A DNA stretch of 64,000 bases from a virus, in the IMG/VR virus record IMGVR_UViG_3300012209_000006, positions 28,833 through 92,832 of that record; one strand, written 5' to 3'. This document shows, piece by piece, positions 1 to 7,939 of the stretch. The notes under the pieces are model-generated. The model worked only from the letters and a program-made list of their open reading frames with translations, searched no databases and was not told the origin of the DNA. Numbering within the stretch: the stretch's first letter is position 1; each line of letters opens with the position of its first letter. The translations under genes and the position numbers were made by a program.

Positions 1-1
1 G

Positions 2-244
2 CTGACCGAGAACATCGTGCAGGCTATCGCTCGAGATCTTCTGGTCGAAGGGCTGCTTAGGGCCGACGAGATAGGTATGAGAGTAGTTGCTCACGTTCAT
101 GACGAAATTATTTGTGAACAAGAAGATTCAGAACTCGCGCTGGGTTTAGACGACCTAATGTGGTGCATGTCGGCGCCTGTAGATTGGGCTCCTGGACTTC
201 CCCTTAAAGCAGGAGGATGGAGTGGAAAATATTACAAAAAGTAG
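2..244 (+). CDS. DNA polymerase, family A, C-terminal end (5' truncated by window)
   Basis: This is the last 80 residues of a family A (Pol I-type) replicative DNA polymerase; the gene enters from the left edge, open from base 2. The piece reads LTENIVQAIARDLL and then VAHVHDEIICE. The VHDE box is polymerase motif C, whose Asp is one of the two metal-binding catalytic residues. The tail (KAGGWSGKYYKK) matches the usual C-terminal end of phage Pol A proteins. The downstream HNH gene starts inside its last codons. I am sure of the family; size and exonuclease domain lie outside the window. Confidence 0.93.
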   Translation: MTENIVQAIARDLLVEGLLRADEIGMRVVAHVHDEIICEQEDSELALGLDDLMWCMSAPVDWAPGLPLKAGGWSGKYYKK

Positions 245-641
245 CGCTGAAAAAGCGAAATTGTGGAGGCAGGCAAACCCAGAAAAAGCTAGAGAAATTC
301 ATCGCAGACATGTAGAAAGAAATAGAGATAAAATTAACGCTAGAAACAGAGCCAGATACACTACCGACGGCCGTTGGGAAAAACAGCTTAGAGATCGTTT
401 TGATATGACGGCTGAGCAGTATTGGAATCTACACAACAAGCAAAATGGATTGTGTGCAATCTGCGGTAAGCCTCAGTGCGTAGGAACCAAATTAGACGTC
501 GATCACGACCACGTAACTGGAAAAGTCAGGGGTCTACTTTGTAGGCATTGTAACGCAGGAATAGGGATGCTAAAAGATAGCGTAGGTTTATTACTGCAGG
601 CTTTAAGATATTTGCTTGACAGCGGCTCTTCGTTGTGGTAA
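222..641 (+). CDS. HNH homing-type endonuclease, endonuclease VII family
   Basis: A 139-aa protein with a basic N-terminus (residues 1-50 rich in Lys/Arg) and a C-terminal zinc-binding HNH module: CAICGK, then LDVDHDHVTGKVRGLLCRHCN. This CxxC-DHDH-CxxC layout is the recombination endonuclease VII family, common as free-standing homing nucleases in phages. The start is GTG at 222, six bases after a strong AGGAGG (211-216); it overlaps the polymerase 3' end by 23 bases. Position directly behind the DNA polymerase is typical of nucleases that cut polymerase genes of related phages, but the target is inference. Confidence 0.88.
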   Translation: MENITKSSAEKAKLWRQANPEKAREIHRRHVERNRDKINARNRARYTTDGRWEKQLRDRFDMTAEQYWNLHNKQNGLCAICGKPQCVGTKLDVDHDHVTGKVRGLLCRHCNAGIGMLKDSVGLLLQALRYLLDSGSSLW

Positions 642-644
642 AGT
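616..644 (+). promoter_or_regulatory. sigma70-type promoter for the 662 operon
   Basis: TTGACA (616-621), a 17-base spacer and TAAAGT (639-644) form a near-consensus host sigma70 promoter. It overlaps the last codons of the HNH gene and ends 17 bases before the next start codon, so it probably restarts transcription for the recombination genes. Confidence 0.65.
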
Positions 645-661
645 CTCAAGAGTGAGGAAAC

Positions 662-1675
662 ATGACAAAGCTTGATCCAGTAGTCGTAACCGGAGATTTG
701 ATCCTGCTCGACCCAGAGCAGCGCGTCCAGTTCTATATCCAGACGTGCGAGTCTATGGGTCTGAATCCTCTGACGCGTCCTCTCCAGTATTTCGAGCAAA
801 TCGATCGCAACGGAAAACGTAATCTGATCCTGTACGCGCTCCGCGGCGCCTCGACGCAGCTGAGCAAGAAACACAATCTCAGTTCTACGATCGCGAATCA
901 GAACACCACGTTTTCGGGCGAAGTCGCGGTATTCGAAGCCACAGTCAAAGATCCGTCAGGGCGAACTGAATCCGCGATCGGTGTCGTATCCCTTAAAGGT
1001 TTGGTCGGCAAAGAATACGCAGACGCCATTATGGCAGCCCAGACGAAAGCAAAGCGTCGCGCAGTGCTGGACTTCGTTGGCTCCGGTCTTCTGGATGAAA
1101 CGGAAGTAGAAGGCATGCGTGGAGCCGTAGTCGAAGTTATGGATGCGGCCCTTGTGGGATATGTGCCCATTCCATCGGCACCGACAGTTAGCAACGCGCC
1201 GGCTACGGAGGTTATTTCAGCGCCGAATATCGATCCAAAAATAATCGAAGCCGGAAACGCGCTCACCAATCGCGCGGTTGAACAGCTTCAAGAGATGTTG
1301 AAAATAGCGGATCAGGTTTCAGGTTCGGCCCCCACGACGTCAATTACTCCGAAGTGTTTGACGATAGATTCTAAAATGGTCGGCGATTCATCACAGCCGA
1401 TCGAACCTTTTGTGCTGGAAGCACCTCCCTCAAAAGCAGACATGGACAAGATTACCGCGCGCCTTAACGTGTATCGTAGAGACGTCTTGCAACGCGGCGG
1501 TATGCGGCCTTCGAAGGGCTTCGGTATTGCGGCGAAGTGGGAGAAGTTCATGAGGAAGAAGGCTCCCAACAAATCAGTCGAAGAGTATAATACATTGCTC
1601 ACGCTCCTGGACGACACTCTCAAACAGGCGGGTGAAGGCGCTGTAGTGCACTTCATCGAACAGGATATCACTTGA
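662..1675 (+). CDS. Putative ssDNA-annealing / recombination protein (RecT-like phage family)
   Basis: 337 aa. The first 160 residues resemble phage proteins often placed with RecT/Rad52-like annealing functions: a MGLNPLTRPLQYF segment, a LILYALRGASTQL segment, then AQTKAKRRAVLDFVGSGLLD followed by ETEVEG. The C-terminal half is low in motifs. It has its own sigma70-like promoter and its TGA overlaps the TTG start of the helicase gene (TTGA), so the two are translationally coupled. Neighbouring helicase and PD-(D/E)XK nuclease genes support a recombination role. Family recognition is from memory of motif shape; biochemical function is inference. Confidence 0.6.
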   Translation: MTKLDPVVVTGDLILLDPEQRVQFYIQTCESMGLNPLTRPLQYFEQIDRNGKRNLILYALRGASTQLSKKHNLSSTIANQNTTFSGEVAVFEATVKDPSGRTESAIGVVSLKGLVGKEYADAIMAAQTKAKRRAVLDFVGSGLLDETEVEGMRGAVVEVMDAALVGYVPIPSAPTVSNAPATEVISAPNIDPKIIEAGNALTNRAVEQLQEMLKIADQVSGSAPTTSITPKCLTIDSKMVGDSSQPIEPFVLEAPPSKADMDKITARLNVYRRDVLQRGGMRPSKGFGIAAKWEKFMRKKAPNKSVEEYNTLLTLLDDTLKQAGEGAVVHFIEQDIT

Positions 1676-3564
1676 GTTTCCCGCTCAACCCCGAACAGCT
1701 TGAGGCCGTAAACTTTCGCGAAGGCTATGCTGTGGTTCAGTCCGGCCCCGGCTCAGGGAAAACGCGCACGACAGTAGAGCGCGTCCATTCCATCCTCGAA
1801 GAGGGCTATCCGCCAGACAATATTCTGGCACTGACCTTCACGCGCGAGGCCGCGCTCGAGATGGCCAAACGCGCAAAGCTTCCGGAGGACCAGAAAATAT
1901 TTCGAACGTTCCACAGCTTCTGCCTCGAACTCGTGCACCGAGAGCGGGACAAGCTTCCGTTCCAGCTTCTGCACGCACCGCCGGAGCCGGGACAGCAGCG
2001 AAAGCTTATCGGTACGCTGTGTCGCGAGAACCGTTTGGACTTCAAGGGTTTGGTTAGCTACATCTCGGCGATGAAGCGCAAAGGCTTGTCTACCGATGAA
2101 GCTATGGAAGAAGCTTTGGGCGCCAAGGGGCTTCATCTAGCGGTTGCGTACAAGAAGTATGAACTCAAGTGCCGCGAAGAAGGCTGGCTGGATTTCGATT
2201 CGATGCTGGTAGAGAGCGTCAAGCTGCTGGAAAACAATCCAGAAGTTTTGTCGCGTTGGCAATACAAGTTCGTGCTTGTGGACGAAGCCCAGGACACAGA
2301 CGACATTCAGTGGAAATTGGTTGAGCTACTTTCGAAGGAGAACAAAAATGTATTCGCTGTTGGAGACGAAGAACAACTAATCTACGCTTGGCGGGGGGCA
2401 CAGCCCAACGGACTTTCTAAGTTTGGCGAGCGCTTTCCTGGAAGCAGAACCATCTTTCTTTTCCGCAATTACCGTTCTACTAGGCAGATCGTGGAGTTTT
2501 GCAAGAAGTTTGCGCCTAAGAAAAGCGAGCTCATTGATCGTATGGTATCCGAAGTCGGTGATGGACCAGTTCCGGTTGTGCGCCTGTTTGGGTCCGACTC
2601 AGACGAAGCTTCAAAGATTCTTTCGTCCGTCGTGGAGCCCGAACGAACCGCAATTCTCACGCGCACGAACCGTCAGCTCTCGCGCTTCGAGAATGCGTGC
2701 ATTGATCGGGGAATTAAGTATAACCTGTTGGGGCGAAGTGGGTTTTGGGTTCAGCCAGAAGTAAAGTATCTTTTGGCATATGCCCAAGCTACAGAGTTTC
2801 CGTCCGACGCCGCGGTCAAGTCTATCATTCAATCTCCATACCGGGAGACGAAATATCTCAAGAAGAAAGACTTAATTTCTGCCCTGGACACTCACGCGAA
2901 GAGCGAGAAGGTTGTCACAGGTAAGTCTACGCCCTACATAAAGCTTATGACGGATCCGGCTATCTTGAGGCAGTTCACAGATCAGCAGTGTGACAACATC
3001 AAACGGGCGGCACAGTTCATTCGATCGTTCAGGCAGCCCGGCGTCACTCCTACGGCGGCGTTACAGAATACGCTTGACAGAGCAGACGTGAAGGTGTACT
3101 ATGAAACTGAGGAGGAAAGCGACGGAGACAACGACGCTATAGAAAACATCAATGAGCTTAGTAAAATTGCAACAAGATACAAAACAGTTCCAGAGTTCCT
3201 CGACTTCGCGAGAAAAGCTATTGCTGCCTCCCGTAAATCTAAGCAACCACGACTCACATTGTCCACTGTGCATCGGTCAAAAGGGAGAGAGTTCGACTTC
3301 GTTTTTGTTACAGGCATTAATGAAGGTATGTTCCCTCATAAAAAAGGTGATATAAACGAAGAGAAACGAATTTTTTATGTCGCTTGTACGAGGGCGGCAA
3401 AACGATTAACCGTTTCTTGTTTTGGGAAACCTTCCTGTTTTTTGGAGACGCTTTTAAATGAGAAAGAAAACAAGATTTGCGAGATTGTATCGGGCGAGAA
3501 ACAAAGCGAAGGGCCTGTGTGGGTGCGGTCGCAAGCCCTTCTTGGATTTGAAAACTTGTCCTAA
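1672..3564 (+). CDS. UvrD/PcrA-type superfamily 1 DNA helicase
   Basis: 630 aa, ATP-dependent 3'-5' DNA helicase. Motifs in order: Walker A GPGSGKT (about residues 25-31), motif Ia LALTFTREAA, FRTFHSF, Walker B LVDEAQD (202-208), motif III GDEEQLIYAWRGA (231-243), motif IV FRNYRST, motif V STVHRSKGREF and motif VI RIFYVACTRA near the C-terminus. Length is a little shorter than cellular UvrD. Start is a TTG overlapping the previous stop. The last 107 bases also encode the start of the next HNH gene, so the present C-terminus (after about residue 595) may have been replaced when that nuclease inserted. Confidence 0.92.
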   Translation: MSFPLNPEQLEAVNFREGYAVVQSGPGSGKTRTTVERVHSILEEGYPPDNILALTFTREAALEMAKRAKLPEDQKIFRTFHSFCLELVHRERDKLPFQLLHAPPEPGQQRKLIGTLCRENRLDFKGLVSYISAMKRKGLSTDEAMEEALGAKGLHLAVAYKKYELKCREEGWLDFDSMLVESVKLLENNPEVLSRWQYKFVLVDEAQDTDDIQWKLVELLSKENKNVFAVGDEEQLIYAWRGAQPNGLSKFGERFPGSRTIFLFRNYRSTRQIVEFCKKFAPKKSELIDRMVSEVGDGPVPVVRLFGSDSDEASKILSSVVEPERTAILTRTNRQLSRFENACIDRGIKYNLLGRSGFWVQPEVKYLLAYAQATEFPSDAAVKSIIQSPYRETKYLKKKDLISALDTHAKSEKVVTGKSTPYIKLMTDPAILRQFTDQQCDNIKRAAQFIRSFRQPGVTPTAALQNTLDRADVKVYYETEEESDGDNDAIENINELSKIATRYKTVPEFLDFARKAIAASRKSKQPRLTLSTVHRSKGREFDFVFVTGINEGMFPHKKGDINEEKRIFYVACTRAAKRLTVSCFGKPSCFLETLLNEKENKICEIVSGEKQSEGPVWVRSQALLGFENLS

Positions 3565-3967
3565 GTGCCTCGAATTTAATAAGGATCTCCGACGCAGATA
3601 CAGAAAAGCCGGACTATGCTGGTGTAGTAGACCTATAGATATTCCCGGATTTAAACATTGCTCGGTGTGCAGGGCAGCTGTTAACGCTATTACGCGGCAG
3701 ATGAAACTGGATGTCATAAAAGCTTATGGGGGTAAATGCAAATGTCCTGGAGGCTGTTCAGTTACGGAGATTGATTGGCTTACTATAGATCACATCGATG
3801 GCGGGGGCATTCGGCACAGGAAAGAGTTGAAAATGTTAGGACAAAGTTTCTATCGTTGGTTAAGAGATCATGGATTTCCTAAGAAAGAGTTTCGTTTGTT
3901 GTGTTATAATTGTAATATGTCTCGAGGACATTTAGGAAAATGCCCTCACGAAAGAGGTATTCACTAA
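3458..3967 (+). CDS. HNH endonuclease, zinc-finger type
   Basis: 169 aa. Two short Cys pairs at the N-terminus (GLCGCGRKP, CPKC; GLCWCSRP, CSVC) are followed by the HNH core: a Cys pair CKCPGGC, TIDHIDGGG, then LLCYNCNMSRGHLGKCPH. This is a free-standing phage HNH layout. It starts 107 bases inside the helicase gene in another reading frame, with ATG at 3458, and its stop overlaps the next ATG (TAATG). Base composition is more A/T rich than the helicase, which fits a mobile origin. Confidence 0.85.
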   Translation: MRKKTRFARLYRARNKAKGLCGCGRKPFLDLKTCPKCLEFNKDLRRRYRKAGLCWCSRPIDIPGFKHCSVCRAAVNAITRQMKLDVIKAYGGKCKCPGGCSVTEIDWLTIDHIDGGGIRHRKELKMLGQSFYRWLRDHGFPKKEFRLLCYNCNMSRGHLGKCPHERGIH

Positions 3968-5178
3968 TGGCCTTTCTTTATATAGACTCGTCTGGCGAAG
4001 AGCGTAACCGACACTCTTACAGTGCTGGTCTAGAGTTCGATCATTCCCCATTGAAATATTGGCTTCACCGCGTTATGGGTTGGCGCCAGAAGGATACCAA
4101 CGCCGCGCTTCTGTTTGGTCGTGCCCTCGAAGACGCCATTCAGTTTTACCATGAGACGAATCGTAGATCAGGTGAAGACGAGTTCATTCGCCTGTGGACG
4201 TTGGCGAAAGACAAGACTTTGGTTTACACGAAGAAGGAGGTGAGTTGGGAAAGTCTTCTTCGCGCGGGCCGGGAAATGATGCGCCTTTACGCGATACGGC
4301 AGCCATCTCTTCCGATTCCGATCGACACCATTTTTCAACGTGCGTTCGCCAAAGAGATCTTTCCAGGCAACGAGAAGTACGGCGGCATCGAGTTCTACGC
4401 CAAGTTAGATATGATTGCCTATGCGCCGCCAGATCATCCAATGCTCCCCAAGATGGAGTGGAAAGAATCCTACGGCTTGCTTCGGCCCGTGATCGTGGAC
4501 ATCAAAACGAGCGGCATCGATCTAGACGACACGTTCGGGATCGTCGGTCACGACCTGCAGCTGCGTACTTATGCTTGGGTGAAAGGCTCTTACGACGTCG
4601 CATTCCTGTGGTTTAAGAAGTGCGGGCACAAACTCAAGAAGGGCTGTAGCGTAACGCTGTTGGTTGATTCGGATCGATTCCTGGCCGGAGACGAGGCCGT
4701 GATTGCGTCCGTAGAAGGTGACAGTGCGTATCTCGTCGGCAACGACGATATGATTGAGGAAATGAGAAAGGCGCAGGGGTTCAGAGAAGGAACCAACTCT
4801 CTAGATACCACCAAGGCCGCCAAAGCCCGCGCCGCTGCGTGGCGTGAAGCCAACGCTGTGCTGGTGAAGGGTGAGAATATCACCCGGCAGCGGATGCAGT
4901 TCAGCGCTGCCCGCGTAGACCCTAAGAGCGCGGACGATGCAGGACAAATCGCGGCAGATCAGATCGTTCGTATCGTCAACGCCTGGGAAGCCAATCGGTG
5001 GACCAATACCTTCGGAGTGCGGTTCCCGCATGACGATCGTAAGGATCCTTATTTCAAAGCTTTTGTCTTGCGCGACAACGTATTTCGTGATAGTATGTTT
5101 GAGCAGAAAGCAGAAGAAGATTTGAACGATTATTTTGACGAGCCGGACGAGCTCAATGAGCCTGAGGAGGCTGAATAA
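3967..5178 (+). CDS. PD-(D/E)XK superfamily nuclease (RecB/Cas4-like)
   Basis: 403 aa. Key evidence is a core with LLFGRALEDAI near residue 45 and VIVDIKTSG near residue 177, matching the D-x-K catalytic signature of PD-(D/E)XK nucleases, followed by DLQLRTYAW like the QxxxY motif of RecB/Cas4-type members. The tail is acidic. I chose ATG 3967 because AAAGAGG sits 9 bases upstream and the ATG overlaps the previous TAA; an in-frame ATG at 3940 has no ribosome site. It probably acts with the helicase and annealing protein in DNA recombination or end processing. Confidence 0.82.
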   Translation: MAFLYIDSSGEERNRHSYSAGLEFDHSPLKYWLHRVMGWRQKDTNAALLFGRALEDAIQFYHETNRRSGEDEFIRLWTLAKDKTLVYTKKEVSWESLLRAGREMMRLYAIRQPSLPIPIDTIFQRAFAKEIFPGNEKYGGIEFYAKLDMIAYAPPDHPMLPKMEWKESYGLLRPVIVDIKTSGIDLDDTFGIVGHDLQLRTYAWVKGSYDVAFLWFKKCGHKLKKGCSVTLLVDSDRFLAGDEAVIASVEGDSAYLVGNDDMIEEMRKAQGFREGTNSLDTTKAAKARAAAWREANAVLVKGENITRQRMQFSAARVDPKSADDAGQIAADQIVRIVNAWEANRWTNTFGVRFPHDDRKDPYFKAFVLRDNVFRDSMFEQKAEEDLNDYFDEPDELNEPEEAE

Positions 5179-5741
5179 TGTTGGTTCGATGCAAGACTCA
5201 AGATTGCCCCCACGCAATAACTTTACCCGATGATCGGGCATCAAAAAGTTCTGTTTATGTTTGCTCGGAATGTTCTCGAATTGATTCCTCCGAGGATCTT
5301 CTTCATTTTCAGAATTATGCATTTGATCCGGAGCTAGGAACGCGCAAAACCCCTCGGCGAGGAGAAGTAGAAGCGCACAACGCCATAAACGGAAAAGGAT
5401 CTCATTTTAGTCGGAAGAGCTCGGGTTTTTCTGTCATACAAGTAAAGAAAGAAAATAGAACAACGCCAACACCCGAATGGGCCAAAACGAATGAAGGCAT
5501 TCAAAAAATTTTATTAACAGCTTTTCCGAAACTTCATGTTAACGCTTTGCAACGAAAACGGGCCGGTAGATGGGCACAAATCATTCAATTGTATTTTCGC
5601 GAAGGTTTGGTTTTTTCGGTGGTTGCCGAGGAATTGTTAGAGAAACCAAGAGCAATAGAGATGGTAATTCGTAGCATAATCTGGACATCAAAAGGTATGC
5701 GGGCTAACGGATCAGGGCCAAGAACCAGAATCGTGACGTAG
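5178..5741 (+). CDS. Hypothetical protein with N-terminal zinc-ribbon-like cysteines
   Basis: 187 aa, not recognised. The N-terminus has CKTQDCPH and CSECSR, spaced like a small zinc ribbon. The C-terminal 90 residues are mostly helical by composition (AQIIQLYFREGLVFSVVAEE) and could be a DNA-binding helix-turn-helix, but that is weak. Start ATG overlaps the previous TAA and follows GAGGAGG. Its last three codons (GTG ACG TAG) belong to the 31-bp repeat, so gene end and promoter-like repeat overlap. Confidence 0.7.
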   Translation: MLVRCKTQDCPHAITLPDDRASKSSVYVCSECSRIDSSEDLLHFQNYAFDPELGTRKTPRRGEVEAHNAINGKGSHFSRKSSGFSVIQVKKENRTTPTPEWAKTNEGIQKILLTAFPKLHVNALQRKRAGRWAQIIQLYFREGLVFSVVAEELLEKPRAIEMVIRSIIWTSKGMRANGSGPRTRIVT

Positions 5742-5762
5742 TTTTAAAGACATAATGGAGGG
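5732..5762 (+). promoter_or_regulatory. 31-bp perfect repeat, copy 1: putative phage promoter
   Basis: Bases 5732-5762 are identical to 8559-8589. The core reads TAGTTTTAAAGACATAAT followed by GGAGGG. There is no -35 box at sigma70 spacing. A long invariant block ending in an AT stretch then GGAGGG looks like promoters of T7-type single-subunit RNA polymerases, with initiation on the G run. No such polymerase gene is in this window, so the reading is inference. Copy 1 leads straight into a base-paired leader (5757-5826). Confidence 0.5.
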
Positions 5763-5826
5763 CAGGAATAGAGCCCTAAAGGAACCCACAAGCCGGCGTA
5801 GTTTAAGGTGCCGGGTTCCGCCCTCC
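5757..5826 (+). ncRNA. Structured RNA leader after promoter-like repeat
   Basis: Two nested stems share a continuous 3' strand: GGAGGGC (5757-5763) pairs with GCCCTCC (5820-5826), and GGAACCC (5781-5787) pairs with GGGTTCC (5813-5819). Alternative pairings exist: GGGC with GCCC at 5773-5776, and CCGGC (5793-5797) with GCCGG (5810-5814). It is 70 nt long, but has no T-arm or anticodon arm, so it is not a tRNA. TTTT follows at 5831. It could be a 5' stabiliser, an attenuator or a small RNA. Confidence 0.5.
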
Positions 5827-5843
5827 AACGTTTTAAGGAAAAC

Positions 5844-6284
5844 ATGTCGAAAGTCTTAGTCCATACATGCTATTCCATAGAGGCAGGCGACCCGAAGCCG
5901 ACGATATGTGCTTGTAGGAAGTTTGTTTCCAGCGCTGTATCAAAGAAGCTGTTGGCCGAGGGTTTGGCAGAGTACGTGCTTAAGTACGATCGCAAAGTAC
6001 CTTACCACTCTGGAACCGAAGTTTGCTTGGTGAACAGAAAGAAATCGACGCCCAGAGCCGCCACAATCGAAAAGGCTCACATTCTGAGAGCATATGTTGC
6101 AGGCGATTTGGAAGAGCAAGAGCGAATAAATGAGTACGGTCGAATGGCCAAAGATTTGAGAAATGGGATTACCAAACTTTACGACGACGCAGAACACCGC
6201 GCGGCCGAGAAGAAGTACCGCGGTCGGGACTACTCGATAGTCGACGGCGGAGATATGTTAAGGCCCCTGGAGGCTAAGCAATGA
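5844..6284 (+). CDS. Hypothetical protein
   Basis: 146 aa, not recognised. It has CYS-containing segments (HTCYSIEAGD, TICACRKF) near the N-terminus and a helical, charged C-terminal half (EEQERINEYGRMAKDLRNG). ATG 5844 follows TTTTAAGGAAAAC, giving an AAGGA ribosome site. It is the first gene after the structured leader and its stop overlaps the next start (ATGA), so it probably heads a transcription unit with 6281 and 6632. Confidence 0.7.
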   Translation: MSKVLVHTCYSIEAGDPKPTICACRKFVSSAVSKKLLAEGLAEYVLKYDRKVPYHSGTEVCLVNRKKSTPRAATIEKAHILRAYVAGDLEEQERINEYGRMAKDLRNGITKLYDDAEHRAAEKKYRGRDYSIVDGGDMLRPLEAKQ

Positions 6285-6616
6285 TCAAGATCAACGTATT
6301 GTCGCCGGCGCAGAAGGCCGTCGCGGCCGCGGTATTGAAGTTCCAAGAGGAATTCTATAATCGATCTTTCTCTGGTCGCAACCCAGAGCTCGGCAAGATG
6401 ATCAAGTGTGCGCAATGTGGACGGCGCCATAGGGATGCGGTCAAGCATGAGCTCATCAAGTATGCCGACAAGCCCGGGACACCAGAAGGCCAGAGCAACC
6501 CTATGGTCGCGGAGCCGAAGCATTTTCACGGCGTCGCCAACCCGTTCTGGCGTGCGAAGCCCGGAAAAAACATGTGGATTCCTGAGTTGAAAAAGTACGT
6601 CAATCTCACCCGATAG
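6281..6616 (+). CDS. Hypothetical protein with CxxC motif
   Basis: 111 aa, not recognised. One CAQCGRRH motif near residue 43 with a later HFHG could bind a metal. The C-terminus is basic and ends PELKKYVNLTR. It overlaps the previous gene by four bases (ATGA) and lies 15 bases upstream of the AAA+ ATPase gene. Confidence 0.7.
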   Translation: MIKINVLSPAQKAVAAAVLKFQEEFYNRSFSGRNPELGKMIKCAQCGRRHRDAVKHELIKYADKPGTPEGQSNPMVAEPKHFHGVANPFWRAKPGKNMWIPELKKYVNLTR

Positions 6617-6631
6617 GAAAGAGGAAACTCG

Positions 6632-7870
6632 ATGGGCCTGTTCAGCAAGACCAAACCTGTTACGAAGAGAATGGATGATACTCTCGTTTCGCCGGAAATT
6701 CAGAAGCTGGAGAATGAGCTTCTATCCCGCGTGATCGGGCAGGAAAGGGCGGTCAAACAGTTTGTTCGAATCCACGAGACCTATCTGTCTGGTCTTCGGC
6801 CCACAACCAAACCCATGCAGGTTCTTCTGTTCGTTGGGCCCACCGGCAGCGGTAAGACCCACGTTGCAGAAGTCTTCGCTGAATTAATGAACGTTACGTT
6901 AATCAAAGTGGACTGCGGTGAGTTTCAACAATCCCACGAAGTCGCGAAACTTCTGGGCTCCCCTCCAGGATACGTAGGGGCTGAAACAAAACCCAAGATC
7001 AATAAGAGTGTGGTTGAAGCCAAGTGGGGCAAAGGCGGCCCAGAGTACACTATAATTCTTTTTGATGAGATTGAGAAGGCCGACCCAGATTTTCATCAGT
7101 TGCTTCTGGGCATTATGGATCGCGGAATTCTGACGACCGGAAAGAATGAGACCGTCGATCTGACAAAAACTATCGTGATCATGACGTCGAACCTCGGTTC
7201 GCGAGAAGTGAAGAAGCTTTTGAAAGATCACGGCGGCTACGGGTTCGGAACAGCGAGCGAGAAAGACGACACAATTCTGGATGAAGATATTTATCACGCA
7301 TCGAAAGGTGCCGTGTCCAGGTTCTTTTCACCGGAGTTCTTCAACCGTATCGATCGCATGATCGTGTTCAGAACTCTGAACGAAGAGTCTCTTCGAAAAG
7401 TTTTGGAATCGGAATTGAAGCTGGTTCAGGATCGCGTTCTGAAAGCCAACAAATTTGTTGGTGTGGAAGTATCCGATCGCGGAAAGACTTTCTTGGTCGA
7501 AGAAGGGACAAGCAAAGAGTTTGGTGCTCGCGAGCTCAAGCGTACCATTGAGCGATTCTTGGTCTCGAAAATAACGAGAGCCCTTGTAACAGGGCAAGTA
7601 AAGAACGGAGATATCGTTATGGCGGACAAAGAGCCCGGGTCCAACGAAATGGTTTTGGACATCATTAAAGCTGTTTTGGAGATTCCGAAACCGAAAACAG
7701 AGGCTTTTACAGTCAGGCAGCCTGCGCGAGTCACAGTGGAGCCAGAACATCCCGGGTCTCGTAGACCGTATGAAGGTGTAATCAATGCAGGATATTGCGC
7801 GCGATGCGGATGGCGTTGGTATGATAAACATCTGTGTTTCGATCTGCTAGATTCCGGCAATATCCTGTGA
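6632..7870 (+). CDS. ClpA/ClpB-like AAA+ ATPase (single AAA domain)
   Basis: 412 aa AAA+ protein matching the second ATPase domain of ClpA/ClpB: Walker A GPTGSGKT (69-76), pore loop SPPGYVGAE (about 110-118), Walker B IILFDEIEKAD (141-151), sensor 1 IVIMTSNLGS (181-190), FNRIDRMIVF and the C-terminal small-domain motif EFGARELKRTIERF. It lacks the Clp N-domain, first AAA ring and middle domain. The last 40 residues add a short zinc-ribbon-like CARCGWRWYDKHLC. It may unfold proteins or remodel complexes; no partner protease gene is next to it. Confidence 0.88.
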   Translation: MGLFSKTKPVTKRMDDTLVSPEIQKLENELLSRVIGQERAVKQFVRIHETYLSGLRPTTKPMQVLLFVGPTGSGKTHVAEVFAELMNVTLIKVDCGEFQQSHEVAKLLGSPPGYVGAETKPKINKSVVEAKWGKGGPEYTIILFDEIEKADPDFHQLLLGIMDRGILTTGKNETVDLTKTIVIMTSNLGSREVKKLLKDHGGYGFGTASEKDDTILDEDIYHASKGAVSRFFSPEFFNRIDRMIVFRTLNEESLRKVLESELKLVQDRVLKANKFVGVEVSDRGKTFLVEEGTSKEFGARELKRTIERFLVSKITRALVTGQVKNGDIVMADKEPGSNEMVLDIIKAVLEIPKPKTEAFTVRQPARVTVEPEHPGSRRPYEGVINAGYCARCGWRWYDKHLCFDLLDSGNIL

Positions 7871-7939
7871 TTAGAATGTTCGTATTGCTTGTGATTCTTC
7901 ATGTTGGGTTTTGGGTTAGAGTTTATAGGAAGGTGATTT

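Noticed and set aside
5757-5826. tRNA gene
   Set aside because: The 70-nt length and 7-bp outer stem fit, but there is no 5-bp T stem next to the acceptor and no anticodon arm.
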